This document shows positions 1 to 10,986 of a stretch of DNA of 64,000 nucleotides, in pieces. Source of the DNA: Paramacrobiotus metropolitanus (lineage: Eukaryota; Tardigrada; Eutardigrada; Parachela; Macrobiotidae); NCBI RefSeq assembly GCF_019649055.1, contig NW_026570266.1, positions 1 to 64,000 on the forward strand, written 5' to 3'. Under the pieces are notes generated by a model. It was not told the origin of the DNA. It saw nothing but the letters and a program-made list of their open reading frames with translations, and did no database searches. The stretch's first letter is position 1. Every line of letters begins with the position of its first letter. Position numbers and translations under genes: made by a program.

Positions 1-3000
1 CGGACCTCTGCCCCCCACCGGACCTTCGGACCCTTCCAACAGGCAAAAGCCTCATCAATTTCGGACAAGTCCCAATAGGGATAGTCGACTTCTTGGCTGA
101 AGGGTCAAGCCAGGCTACTTCAAGGCTCAATAGAGCCACCACCGAAGATGTCGGTCGAGAGAACCCATATGAACGGAAGTTCGACCAAGGCTACGCCCGA
201 CGAGACAACGCAGGCGGGTACACCTTCCGCCATGCCGGCCCGGTAGTGAGCCTCACTCGTCGGACTCCAACCGATCGAGTAAGTCCGGCAAGTCGAACCA
301 GTCGACCAAGTCGGCCAGGAGAAGCGGGATGCGCGGATCCTGCGAACGACTTCACCCAATCGCCGGAGGATAGCTTCGAGGACGCCCACGACCGGACGTT
401 CCTCGAGCTACCACAGGCTGACCGGAGGTTCTGCATGACCCAATAGGTCAAACTGCGAACTCCGAGCCTGCGGCTGGACTTGTGCACCCAACAGGTGCCT
501 CGCCAGTCTTCTTCCCGGCCATCACCCCGGACCATGGAGCCGAGCCCGGCGCTAAGTAGCTCCGAGGCGTCACCAGACATGGGTGACCCTGTGCAGCCCC
601 AACAGGGCAGCATGGCTGGACCGAAACCGAGGCAAGGCCAGATGAGCCCAGCCAGATGAAGGGTACGGTATCACCGACCCGGGGGTGACCCACAAGGCGG
701 GTTCACCGACTAAGTCCCCATCGACCCTGGCTCAAAGCCCCAAACCAACGGGCAACAACCGTCTTCGGACAACAGCCGGAAATCGACGTCGCCGGACGAA
801 GCGACCCTCAGGGACTCGAAGGCGACCACACCGGACCGGGGACCTCACCGGGACTCCAACTCGGACTTCGAACTCATCGAAGCCGACCTCGGGACTTCAA
901 ATCTTCAACAGGAAGGTTGCAGTCGGCTGGAACCTCCGGACACCGAGGCTCGGACCCCAACACCGGGGTCGGACTCCGACAACAGGTTGGAACACCCAAG
1001 ACCCGGCCGGCAACCCCACTTCCTCGGCTAAAAAAGCCGTTTCCCCGGTCAAATTCCGTTTCGTCGGTTGCAACCTCCACGGGCGAGGTTGAGGTTCGGT
1101 TACCGAGGTTAACAACCTCGGCTGGCGGACCGTCATCCCCGAAAAAACCCCGGCAGTGAACCTGCTGACCCGAGCCAGCCGGATCGAAGCCTCAAAGGCT
1201 GATCGTAAGTCGAAATCGGCTTCGCCGAAGGTTGCAAAGTCGACCTCGGACCTTCCGGCCACACCCCGATGTTCGAACCCTCGGACCTCGGGGCTGATAA
1301 AACTCCATCACCGACCGACGATGTCTTCGACGCAACCGTGTTACCCAATAAGGTGACCGAGCGTCCGGACAGCAGAAAAGGCTTCAGGTTTCCGTCACCG
1401 AAGCAACCCAGGCTCACACAGGAGCCTCGGACTACACCCCGGCGGTACCTGACAAGACCTCCGGAAGATCGACAACCCACAGGTCCTCCGTCCAGGATTT
1501 ACGAGCTGCAAAACCAGCTCTTGGCCGGACAAAACATCGTCGAATCGACGGAGAATGTTCTGTCCCAGACGGTAGCTTCGCACAAACAGGAGCGCAAGAG
1601 GCTCACTGACGAACTTGAACGTGCGAACACTCATTGATGACCTTACCCAGGAGATCGAACGGTTAGAGGCCCAGTGCAAGTAACTGAGGCCCTGCCGTCA
1701 TGAACAAGCCGAAGTCACTAGACTCCAGGACATGCTGGAGCAGTCTCGGGCCGAAGTGGCCACCCTGCGCCAAGACTTGGAGCAGCGGTTACAGGCCCTC
1801 GGCTACTCGAGGCTGGCTCGGCGGAACTCCACAAGATGTTCGACCGGGTGGATGAGTACCGCGAGGCCATCACCTCAAACAAGCATTATCGGCCTGGAGG
1901 GAGAGATCGACGAACTCAACTCGGAACTCGACTTCCTCCGGACGGCCTATGCGAACCTCCGAGAACCAGAACGACCCGGAGGGTATAGCCGTAGACCTTC
2001 GGCTATGCCAGGCCCAACTTGGCCAGCAGATCCTCGCCCTCACCACATCTCCAGAACGAGACAGCCCGGTTCAGACAGGCTCGTACCGAGAACCTCGCAG
2101 TCATCGAGGCTCAACGAGCCCGGATCACACAGCTTGAGTCGAGAAGACCCAGTGGGAGATGGACAGGACCGTCTCCTGAAGTACCAACAGGAGCTTTACA
2201 ACTTCGGCATCGACCTATCTAAGGTACAACGACCTTGGTGACAAGTACAACCAGATGTACCAGGAACGAGAAAACCTGGGCATCGAGGTTCATGCCTGAA
2301 GGAAGAAGAAGACATACCTCGAGGACTCCATGACCGAGCAACCCCCTACCGGACTACCCAAGAGCAGGATAAATGTCAGCAGATTGATGACTACCTGCGA
2401 CGAGATAACCCCTGCTGAACCCAACAGGTCAAACGGGGGCTCTCGAGAGTCAGACTTATCAGGTCGGAATGCTTAGGGCTGAACCATCGGTTGGACCCGT
2501 ACCGAGGCGCCGGTGGTACCGTCAGCCCCGGAGCCGGAGCGAAACACTTCGACGGCCACCCCCAACGCACCGACCCAGTCATACCACAACGACTACGGCC
2601 TACGGAGGAACATCCACAACGACGATGTTCTCAGCCGGAACAGGCCTGTAGTATCGACTTCAACCGGACAGGACGACTCCCGAGCCTCCGGACCCCCGAG
2701 GCTCCCGACCCCAGGCTCGAACCCCTGAGCCCCGGTAAACGGATCTGGCATGGGACTCCGACCGCCGACAAACGCTTCGGCGGGAGCCTCACAACCTAAT
2801 TCGGGAATTCCAACCGGGACCGACAACGTTCGGGCTCCCAGAACACGTACCCGCCGAGGATCAAGTTCAACCGGTATCGGCAGGGCAGCGCAATTGGGCT
2901 GACCCGGTACGTCCCAGATATCCGAGTAACGCACCACAGCAGCCTCGGCCAGACAACCGTGACCCAATAGGTCTGGTGGGCCCCGGCGCTGTTGGCAATG

Positions 3001-3286
3001 GACCCTGTCAGCCTCGGCAAGGCAATATGGACCCAATAGGTCCGGTGCCCCAGGCTGACCAATATGTGGTTATACCGGGGATGTGGCTGACCACAACAGA
3101 GAGTCCTTCAGAGGATGCCTGGGTATGTGGCCAAACCCCGCCACCGAACCAGGGTATGGGCGCAGAATCCTCCGCCCGGACCTGGACAGCCCCAGCCGGC
3201 ACCCCTGGTAACCCCCACAGCCTCAACCACAGCCGTACCCACCTCAACCCGCCCCGGCTGCGCAGAACCAGCAAGCGGCCTACCCG
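1..3286 (+). pseudogene. Degenerate coiled-coil leader region of giant Ty3-like element
   Basis: This stretch precedes the gag-like frame and has no long intact frame. Three segments read as coiled coil in different + frames: about 1494-1634 (runs of Leu, Glu, Gln and Lys such as QNQLLAGQNIVESTENVL), 1732-1800 (LEQSRAEVATLRQDLEQRL) and 1894-1968 (GEIDELNSELDFLRTAYANL). Frame changes between them suggest one original coiled-coil protein broken by indels, possibly the N-terminal part of a long Gag. Codon and word use (frequent CCTCGG and CCGAGG) matches the rest of the GC-rich element, and several CAATA/CAACA hairpins lie here. The true 5' end and 5' LTR are outside the window. The indels could be decay or uncorrected long-read errors; I cannot tell which. 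Confidence 0.5.
684..707 (+). repeat. Hairpin with ACAAGGC loop
   Basis: The arms GGTGACCC (684-691) and GGGTTCACC (699-707) pair around the loop ACAAGGC, with one bulged T. It belongs to a second constant-loop hairpin family, also seen at 9352-9372 (7-bp stem), about 9282-9297, 12139-12151, 15022-15035 (loop ACAAGGA) and 18459-18477 (perfect 6-bp stem, loop ACAAGGA). Confidence 0.6.
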
Positions 3287-3959
3287 GTGGCTTGGAACCC
3301 TCCGGTAGCCCAACAGGCGATGCCGGCGGTCCAACACCGTCAGACCCCACCACCCGATGAGCAAGACATTGCTCAAGCCCGACAGGAAGGCTATGAAGAA
3401 GGCCGGCGCCGATACGAAGAGCGGAACAACCGGATCTTGGCTCGGAAGAATCGGGCAGAGTTGCCGAAGTTCAACGGCGACGGGGCCAAGGTGGAAGGCT
3501 GGATCACAAAGATCCGGCGAATCTATCGCTCGGAGGCTGACGGCGTCGCAATGACGGACGTAGCCTTTATGACGGAGCTGGAGGGCGCCCTAACTGGACA
3601 AGCCCTGGAATGGTACCAGAACCAGTCAACTCTGGAACCCGAAGAAAACGGATGGACCGTCGACTACTGGCTGCAGCAATTTGCGGCCCGGTTCATGGAC
3701 CGGACAAACAGGTCACGGCAGTCGCGGACATCACTACCAGAAAGTACATGCTGGGGCAAGAGACCCCGAGCAGTACTATGACGCCATCATAAACCTCAAA
3801 CAACGAGGCAACCTCACCGACGAACTGGCGGTCTTCTACCTGCGGACGAACGTCACGGAGCCAATCCTTCGGGCAGCTCTGGACGTCCGGATGCCGAAGA
3901 CGACGCGTGAGTTCCGGGACTATGTGCAGGACTTCACCCGGGACCGATGTATCAGGTAG
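3287..3959 (+). pseudogene. Ty3/gypsy-type gag capsid-like region (frameshifted)
   Basis: The frame at 3287-3781 encodes a Gln/Pro and charged N-terminus followed by a typical retrotransposon Gag core: 'LPKFNGDGAKVEGWITKI', then 'FMTELEGALTGQALEWYQ' and 'WTVDYWLQQFAARF'. The Trp spacing and the 'GxALxWY' motif are those of the Retrotrans_gag family, the structural protein that forms the particle. The frame then shifts, and the rest of the domain continues at about 3740-3959 in another frame ('YYDAIINLKQRGNLTDELAVF', 'FRDYVQDF'), ending at a stop at 3957-3959. So the gag core is recognisable but broken by at least one indel near 3740. A CAACA hairpin lies at its start (3308-3318). Confidence 0.7.
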
Positions 3960-4014
3960 TTAAAGGTGGCAACTCACCAACTACATCACCGTCAGGACGG
4001 CGACTCCCGTTCCT

Positions 4015-5015
4015 GTGACCCAACCGGCTCCCGGATACATCCAACCCAACTCGCCAGGTTACCAGAACGTGCAACCGGGGCTTCACCGACAGAGCCCTCC
4101 GGCGACACCACCACCCAGCCCGTGGTCAAATCGAACAGACTTGGGCGGCAATGGCGGCGATGAACCTGAATGGAGCCCCATGGGACCATGGTCACGCCGC
4201 CAGCCTATGGAAATAGCGGCCAACCGAGTCAGCCTCGGAGCCCCGGCTGCGGCCAATCACAGAGCGGGTTACTCCGGCTATGGCCAGCCCCAACAGGGCT
4301 ACAGCCAGCCTCAGGCCCCGGCTATGGCCAGCCCCAACAGGGCTACGGCCAGAACTCCGGCTACGGCCAACCTCAGAACCAGGGGTATGGCTTCGGAGGC
4401 GGATATGGACGCGGTGGAGCCTCACAATATGGTGGCTCCGGGCGGAAGACGTGGCGGCGGGAATCGCGGCCGCGGAAACTGGCAACCGCGCGGGCAGGCG
4501 GACAGCCCCAGAACGTGCAGCGGCAGCCTCGGACACCACAGCAGGAGGCTCGCCAGGCAACCCCGTCGGATGGAAGCCAAGTTCTTCCAGTGGACCCAGG
4601 ACGGATATTTTCCTGTGGTCACTGCCTATGGGGCAACCACAACCAAGCGAGTTGTGGCTATGCCAACCTCCGGCTGGAAGACAATCCAAACCGGAGATGG
4701 TACCTGGACTGGAGGTACCGGTACGATAACGGATGGCCATTAGGTTCGGCGAATCAGAACTACCCGAACATCGTACCACCCCGCGCCCCGTCAGCAGAAT
4801 GCCGGCGGATTCGGCCAAGGCAGCCAACCGGCAGCCTGGCCAGGGAAATGGAGGAACCCCCAGAATGGTGGTCGACCCCATTGGCAACCGCCACCAGCCC
4901 AACGGCCGCTGCCGCCGTCCCCGGCCCCAATAGGGGCCGGGCGGATACCAACCGGCAGTTGGCGGGCCTGTCAGGTACATCCCAGGAAACGCCTAAGGTC
5001 GATGAGCTCCGGTGA
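4015..5015 (+). pseudogene. Gag nucleocapsid-like region: GYGQ-rich, RGG-rich, CCHC knuckle
   Basis: Across overlapping + frames this encodes a low-complexity stretch of tandem G-Y-G-Q-P-Q-type repeats (about 4280-4420, e.g. GYGQPQQGYGQNSGYGQPQN), then Gly/Arg-rich sequence (about 4430-4500, e.g. GGRRGGGNRGRGNWQPRG). In the frame of 4170-5015 a zinc knuckle CGHCLWGNHNQASC follows (4614-4655), a perfect C-x2-C-x4-H-x4-C. CCHC knuckles are standard in retroelement nucleocapsids and bind RNA. The preceding prion-like and RGG combination resembles FUS/EWS-type low-complexity domains and is not usual in Gag. The GYGQ and RGG parts switch frame, so indels have occurred. Two of the repeats contain CAACA hairpins (4286-4300, 4330-4344), and the best hairpin of all is at 4920-4941. 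Confidence 0.6.
4920..4941 (+). repeat. Strongest AATA-loop hairpin (9-bp perfect stem)
   Basis: CCCGGCCCC (4920-4928), loop AATA, GGGGCCGGG (4933-4941). It lies inside the nucleocapsid-like frame, where it is read as Pro-Asn-Arg-Gly, so no stop is created. Confidence 0.85.
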
Positions 5016-6060
5016 CTCATTCGACCTCTGTCATCCAACGGAACCACCGGATAAGGATAACCCTACTAACCGGATAACCCTTTGGACACAACTCGGAACC
5101 TCAACGAATTTAGCCTCCGCAACGGTCAGCAGAGTCCGCTAGAATCTTAGCGGCGGGGACGGCAACTAGGCGCCGGACATCCCCAGTTCGGATACTCGGA
5201 GAATCGACCCGAACCTCGCCACGCCGAAATGCGGCTCCCGGACCAGAACAGGTACCTGGGAGGATCGGCCGGAACTTGGATCCGATCGGCAGCCGGGACA
5301 CAGAACGTGCCCGGACCCCAGGCCCAGAAGGTGAAGCCGGGGATGTCGGCCGGAGAAACCGGACCCGACCAGCCGGGACGAGAAACGTCACCAGGCTGCC
5401 CGGACGGCTCGGTGCCCAGTGGGCATTACGAGCCACGGGCTAAGCGGAGAATCGGGACGCCGACCCGCAACCTCGCAGGACGTCAGAATGACGCCTGAAC
5501 CGTCCTTGGTAGGCCAACCAGGTAGACGGCCGGAGGCTCCGACCGACGAAGTAACGGAGTACTTCGAAGACTGGGAAGCAGTACCTTTGGAGGCACAGGT
5601 ACCCGCCTACTGTCTGCAGCAGGAAGCGGACCTCTTCCAGCGACAACCGGCACGAACTGTAACCGGATCGCGTTCTTCAACATGCAATACAACCTCTCAA
5701 CCTTACGAGAAGGTCAACCATCCATGGAAGAACGGATAGCAAGCCGGATATACCCGATGGAAACCGCCGAATCGTTGATGGACGGAGTAGCTAACCGTCA
5801 GAGGCGAATCACTCGGTTATGGAAGTTCCATCCGCTACCAGGCTCACAAGCCCCGGCAGAACGACTAAGTCCACCGACCCTCGGTCAACCCACAAGACGG
5901 AGTAGACCTACCGAGGCTGGACAGAATCTCATCACCGCCGCGTGTAGACACCAATAGTGTCCCCGGCGGATCAACGACAACTTTAATTCCGGTCGAAGTG
6001 ACCATCCGAGAAGTAACGATCCAACCGTTACAGTCCACCGGACGACCGAAGGTGGTCGGG
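5016..6060 (+). other. Degenerate gag-pol linker, no intact gene
   Basis: Only short frames are present. The piece at about 5490-5650 ('VTEYFEDWEAVPLEAQVP' and following residues) reads like a linker between Gag and protease, but no family is recognisable. A perfect GACAC-CAATA-GTGTC hairpin lies at 5947-5961. Confidence 0.4.
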
Positions 6061-6440
6061 CATGGACACATGAAGTTCAAATGGACCGGTCACAACCGGC
6101 CATGTTGGACACCGGGCCGAAACATCCCTAATAGAGGAGCGTTTCTGCCGGGCCAACAACCTTAAACTCGAATCCCTGGGGCTTCACCAAAATACGCGGT
6201 GTTGGCGGACAAATCGCCTTCATGGTGACCCATTGCTGTACCGTACCGGTAACCTTGCAAGATTCACCAGTCCCCATACCTTCCACGTCAACCCAATAAC
6301 TCGGACGTTCCTGTACTTCTTGGATGCGACTACTTGCATTCCAAGTTTGTCTTCATCGGGCGCCACCGTGAGGTCAGCGGAACCCATCTTCGGGTTAGTG
6401 CAGCCTATCGATACCAGAGGCATCGGGCACGGCAGCGAAT
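6060..6440 (+). pseudogene. Retropepsin-like aspartic protease remnant
   Basis: An Asp-Thr-Gly catalytic triplet is encoded at 6108-6116 in the context AMLDTGPK, the usual hydrophobic-hydrophobic-DTG setting of Ty3/gypsy proteases. Just downstream the frame is interrupted (stops at about 6128-6134). A different frame then carries 'SLIEERFCRANNLKLESLG' (about 6126-6182), and a third carries 'KIRGVGGQIAFM' (about 6190-6226), which resembles the flap and second strand of the fold. The order gag, protease, RT, RNase H, integrase fits Ty3/gypsy. The gene is broken by indels. Confidence 0.55.
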
Positions 6441-7436
6441 GAGGCTCGGATAAATCGGCTTGATCACCGATGACCCCGGACCCCCGGTCTGCCCGCAATG
6501 CTCGGACACCGAACGAAGCCTCGTAACGGAGCTGCAGATCCATAACGCCATCGAACAATACTTGGCGAAAGTACGGACGACGGTGGGGGAACCAGTCCGA
6601 GGGATACTAAAGTCTATCCCGATACCAGAGGCATCGGCCTCTGGTATACCAACCAAAGGTACCGAACCTGGTCTTCCGGCATTCGACACCTCCTTGAAAC
6701 CGGACGATTGGCATAAGACTCGCACTTGATCGAGTCGGCGGGACGGATGATCAGATCCGAGCCGCAAGGGAGGAATGCCAGGAGGTAATTAACCTAACCG
6801 AAGCCTTAGAAGAGAAGTCATCGAATGGGAAGAAGAGCGGATCGTACTCCACGCACAATTTGTGGAACATCAGCTCCCCATACGGCGCTACTGGAGATCA
6901 GTCCATGAACTGGGCCGACGCCTTATGTGGCACTGGGACCCTTACCACTTCGGTACCCTGGATACTGCCTCCTTCTGGAGTCGATACGGCGAAGACACCC
7001 GTATAACTAAGGCGTGCCGGACTCTGAACCTCCGATCGAGCCTTGTAACTGGCACCAGGCCAAGAAAGTAAGGCTAGCTTCGGGGCTGTGCACCCACAAA
7101 ACTGAGGCCGCCTAGCTAATACCGCAGGCTGGGCCCCGGATCAAGAATATGGCCTTGGAATGCCCGATCTGCCGTGAAAACAATGGACGATCGTCCAAGC
7201 CCTCAGAACTCGGGAACGAAAAGTCTGGGAGCATGGTAGGCCACCATCCCCGGACCTCCCGAACCGGGAAGGTGGGAAAGACCGACTCAGCAGGCCCCAA
7301 TGGGGTTACTGACGGTCTACTTGGACCATCCACTTGAACAGCGGAGAAGGCAGAAGCCAACAGATTCAGGGTGGGACTCAGAAGCCTCGGATGTATGGTC
7401 TAATAAGGACATAACCATCCGGAAAGGAACCCCAAT
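6441..7436 (+). other. Degenerate pol spacer between protease and RT
   Basis: No frame longer than about 90 codons looks coding. Fragments probably derive from the pol N-terminal linker. A direct duplicate of 'ataccagaggcatcgg' occurs at about 6411-6426 and 6622-6637. Confidence 0.35.
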
Positions 7437-8600
7437 GGGTCGAGTCGAGCCGTACGAACATATGACGGACGACAAAAAGGCCCGGGTCCGACTTACCAAG
7501 AAGGTGACGAAGACCGGCAACCGTCGAAGAACAAAAGAAAGCCATCAACTCCATGAAGCTCGGTGACAAACTCTAACCGATGAGCAGCGACAAGTTCTAC
7601 GGGACATCGCATGGAGTATCGGCTTGTATTTCCAACCTCAAACGACCCTACGGTGACGTCAAGGGAGTCACCACGTCATCGACGTCCAAGGTGCAAAGCC
7701 TATAAAAGAACCAACTAGAACCAGTTGGAAGGGTCGCGAGTTCATCTCCAAACACGTCCAAGAGATGCTGACCAAGAGTGATCGAACCCTCCGACGCAGC
7801 ATGGAGCTTCCCGTGGTCTGGCAGCCAAGAAAAACCCGGACGGCTCCGTCGGAACCAGGTTCTGCATCAACTACATTAAGTTGAATGCAGTAACCAAGAA
7901 GAACAACTACCCTCCGAACCCGGATGAACTACTGGACAAGTGCGCCGGGATGGAATATTACGGCAAGGTAGATTGCCAATCGGTTTTGGCAGATCCCAAT
8001 GGACGAAGCCTCGAAGGACATGACAACCTTCGTTACGCCAGAAGGCATGTACAGGTTTAACCGGATGCCGTTCGGGAGCTGTAATGGACCGCAACCTCCA
8101 GATGCATGTCGATAAGATAACTGCAAAAGCCCGCAAGAAAGGTGTTTTGCGTACATCGATACATATCTTCTTTCGGCCGGACCTTTGAAGAATTCAAGGA
8201 AGCCTTCCGAGCCACCCTGGACTGCCTACTTGAGGCCGGGTTCACCATCAAACCCTCGAAGTGCGAGGTTGGAACGGATAAGTTACCCTTCCTCGGACAT
8301 GTCCTCAGCAAAGCCGGAGTCCAGACCGACGAAGAAAAAGTAGCGGCTATTGCTCAACACCAACCCCCGCGAAAAGAACGCCAATTGCGGTCGTTCCTCG
8401 GGTTGGCCAACTACTATCGGAAGTTCATCCGCAACTATGCCCAACGGACATCGAAGATGTATGAACTCCTTCGGAAGACTAATTCCATCCGGACAGACTG
8501 GACGGACGACCATACAGCGGAGTTCAACGGCATCAAAGAGGCTCTAACCACAGCCCCGGTACTCGCAAGTTCGACCCGACCAAGAAGACGGTAATCGAAT
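7437..8600 (+). pseudogene. Ty3/gypsy reverse transcriptase, frameshifted
   Basis: The RT fingers and palm appear at about 7828-7975 ('KKNPDGSVGTRFCINYIKLN', 'AVTKKNNYPP', 'GMEYYGKVDC'), and the next frame gives the 'FVTPEGMYRFNRMPFGSCNG'-type palm (about 8028-8085). The catalytic Tyr-Ile-Asp box starts at 8152-8160 and is hit by a one-base shift immediately after the first Asp. The thumb and connection continue in the frame of 8142-8594 ('SFGRTFEEFKEAFRATLDCL', 'FLGLANYYRKFIRNYAQRTS'), a classic gypsy pattern. This copy therefore cannot encode an active RT as written. The lesions are single-base type, so decay and assembly error are both possible. Confidence 0.8.
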
Positions 8601-8990
8601 GCGATGCCAGTGGAGCCGGACTTGGCGCGGTGTTGTCAGAAGACCACCCGTAGCATTTGCCAGCCGAGTTCTCCATGGAGCCGAAGAACTACGGAGTCAC
8701 CGAATGGGAATGCCTAGCCGTAGTTTGGGCCGTCCAGAAGTTTAAACACTTCATTGACCACGGACCCTTCACCGTCAGAACGGATCACCGAGCCTTACAG
8801 AACCTGATGCGCTGTGAGTCCAATAGACCCGGCATCAACCCCGGTTAACACGGTGGGCTTTGGCTCTGCAAGGCAAGGACATCACCATCGAGTACAAACC
8901 TGGAGTCTTCTGCGACAATGCGGATGCTCTGTCTCGGTGGCCCCTTGAACGACCGACGATAACGACCCCCATGAAGAATTGGACCAGGTA
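8575..8990 (+). pseudogene. RNase H domain of pol, broken
   Basis: It follows RT directly. 'KKTVIECDASGAGLGAVLSE' at 8583-8642 contains the first catalytic Asp of retroelement RNase H. 'KNYGVTEWECLAVVWAVQKF' (about 8683-8742), with the catalytic Glu, and 'FTVRTDHRAL' with the next Asp (about 8768-8797) lie in another frame after a stop. A short CAATA hairpin (8818-8828) interrupts the following segment. The domain order is normal for Ty3/gypsy; indels and stops make it a pseudogene. Confidence 0.7.
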
Positions 8991-9336
8991 CCCAACTTTG
9001 AGGACTTCAAGGATGAGATCAAAATAAGGTCTCTCCGGGTAACGACACGAAATCAAGGAAAAGAGCCGAAGACATCCGGACCTCATACTCGAGCCCGGAG
9101 GCTGGACGGACGAGGCTAAAATAAGGTCTCTCCGAGCGGCAGCTGAATGGAGGCAGACCACAAATATGCGTCGCCCCGTTCCAAAAGCAACCCGCTGCCT
9201 GGATGTAGGGTCATCTCGGACTGGAACGACTTGTCCATCCCATACGTACGGGTAATCAACGTAGTCGTACCGGACGACCCGGGCTCACAAGGCGAGTCGA
9301 GGGTCGGAACCGCAAAGGTACGGACTACCGAGGTTA

Positions 9337-10986
9337 ATGGACCGGAGGCTCCGGGTTCACAAGGCGAACCCGAGGACGAAGAAGAGAAGCCGATGGAGTC
9401 CAACAAGGAGTTACGCAGACTGCAACTCCGGGACCCTCACCTCCGGAAAGAAGATCGATGAGCTGGAAAACCAGGACCAGCTGGACCATAAGTCCCCATT
9501 GTTGGAACATTACCAGATGAGCGGAGGTCTATTGTACCGGCTGACCACCCACAACACCAAGTTGGAACGACGGTTCGTGGTCCCGCTCTTCATGCGAAAA
9601 GGCATCATCCGAGCACTTCACGACGGAAAAACCGGCAACCACTTCGGCCGCGTGAAGACACTGGAGGCAGCGAAGCTTCGGTACTACTGGGACCGGATGC
9701 TATCCGACATCCATGACTACGTGGATAACTGCCCCCGGTGTACCTTGGTGAACAAGCCTCGGACCAAACCACCCGGTAAACTCCAGAAGATGGAGGTCGG
9801 TGAACCATGGTTCCGAATCTACGCGGACTTTAAAGGACCCCTACCTCGGACTGAGTCGAAAGGATACCAATACATCGCGGTCGTTACCGACCAGTTCACC
9901 AAGTTCACCATAGCCCGAGCGACCAAGACTAACTCGGCAAAGGAGTTCGAAAAGTTCTTCGTGGAGGATGTCGTCTTAAAATACGGCATGCCGACCCACC
10001 TTCACACCGACCAAGGATCCCATTTCACGGCTAAGACCTTCGCCAAAGTGGCCAGGATCTTCGGGATCGAGCATACCTTCGGAACAGCCTACCACCCAGA
10101 GGGTCAAGGCCAAGTCGAACGTTCCATGCAGACGATATGGGATGGAATTCGGAAGGAATGCGACGCCAAGGATGGTCACCGATGGCACCGGAACCTACAG
10201 TACGTAGTATGCGGAATCAACCGAGCCAAACATGCGACCACCGGGTTCTCACCCTACTACATGCTGTACGGACGTGAGATGACCATACCCCAGGACGTCA
10301 TCACCGGAACCAACGCACCGGAACACTACACCGACAAGGAACAATACATCAGAAGGATGAAGGAACGGCTCCAGAGGGCTCACGACATCGCGAAGACGAA
10401 CATCGACGAAGCCTTCCAGAAAGCAGCCGAACTCTACAATAAGAAGAAATCCGTACCGGACTTCCAGAAGAGGGACCTCGTCCTGGTAGAGTATCCCAAT
10501 AAGGATCCTACCAGGAAGGAACGGTACGATGGAGTATGGACGGTACTCAACTATAAAGGACCCAACAACCTTTGGCTCCGCAACGTCGAAACCGGAAAGG
10601 AAGATGTTGTCGCCGTGGATAGATGTAAGCATCATCCAAGCAACAAGCGTCGGCGGATTACCCGATCGTACAGCCAGAAGAAAGCCGAGGTAACCCCGGG
10701 TAACAACCTTGCAACGGTGCCGTACCCCCATGTGGGTCAGCCCGCTCGCAATACCCGGGCCCGAAAGGCTAACTCAGCCGAAGATAAGCCGAAGGAACCG
10801 GCAAAGGAGCCTCAGAAACCGGACTTAACGTCGGTTCAGGACCCCAATAAGGGTCCGTCCGACAAACTAAGTCCGAGGAACCTCCCAAACCCAAGGAAAA
10901 CGTGGCCGACCGAGGAAGAAGCCTCCGTCGGACTTCGAGACACCAGCCCTGCAGGAATTGCAGAAGCAGGCTGTGATAGAGGATGA
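9337..10986 (+). CDS. Ty3/gypsy integrase (intact HHCC + DD35E + GPY/F)
   Basis: The 549-codon frame carries a full integrase from about residue 40; the first ~40 codons look like out-of-frame shadow of the preceding frame, which shifts near 9450. Numbering from 9337, the zinc-binding H95-x6-H102-x29-C132-x2-C135 is intact. The catalytic triad is D164 (YADFKGPL), D225 (HTDQGSHF) and E261 (GQGQVERS), giving exactly D-x35-E. After the core comes a GPY/F-like module ('YDGVWTVLNYKGPNNLWLRN'), which in this family helps chromatin or DNA binding. The C-terminus is rich in Lys, Pro and Arg. The enzyme would process and join LTR ends to host DNA. It is the only pol domain without lesions here, in contrast to the broken RT upstream. 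Confidence 0.9.
   Translation: MDRRLRVHKANPRTKKRSRWSPTRSYADCNSGTLTSGKKIDELENQDQLDHKSPLLEHYQMSGGLLYRLTTHNTKLERRFVVPLFMRKGIIRALHDGKTGNHFGRVKTLEAAKLRYYWDRMLSDIHDYVDNCPRCTLVNKPRTKPPGKLQKMEVGEPWFRIYADFKGPLPRTESKGYQYIAVVTDQFTKFTIARATKTNSAKEFEKFFVEDVVLKYGMPTHLHTDQGSHFTAKTFAKVARIFGIEHTFGTAYHPEGQGQVERSMQTIWDGIRKECDAKDGHRWHRNLQYVVCGINRAKHATTGFSPYYMLYGREMTIPQDVITGTNAPEHYTDKEQYIRRMKERLQRAHDIAKTNIDEAFQKAAELYNKKKSVPDFQKRDLVLVEYPNKDPTRKERYDGVWTVLNYKGPNNLWLRNVETGKEDVVAVDRCKHHPSNKRRRITRSYSQKKAEVTPGNNLATVPYPHVGQPARNTRARKANSAEDKPKEPAKEPQKPDLTSVQDPNKGPSDKLSPRNLPNPRKTWPTEEEASVGLRDTSPAGIAEAGCDRG
9352..9372 (+). repeat. Hairpin with ACAAGGC loop, 7-bp perfect stem
   Basis: CGGGTTC (9352-9358), loop ACAAGGC, GAACCCG (9366-9372). 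It is the best member of the second constant-loop family. A weaker one with a different stem (GGCTC/GAGTC) lies about 70 bp upstream at 9282-9297. Confidence 0.7.
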
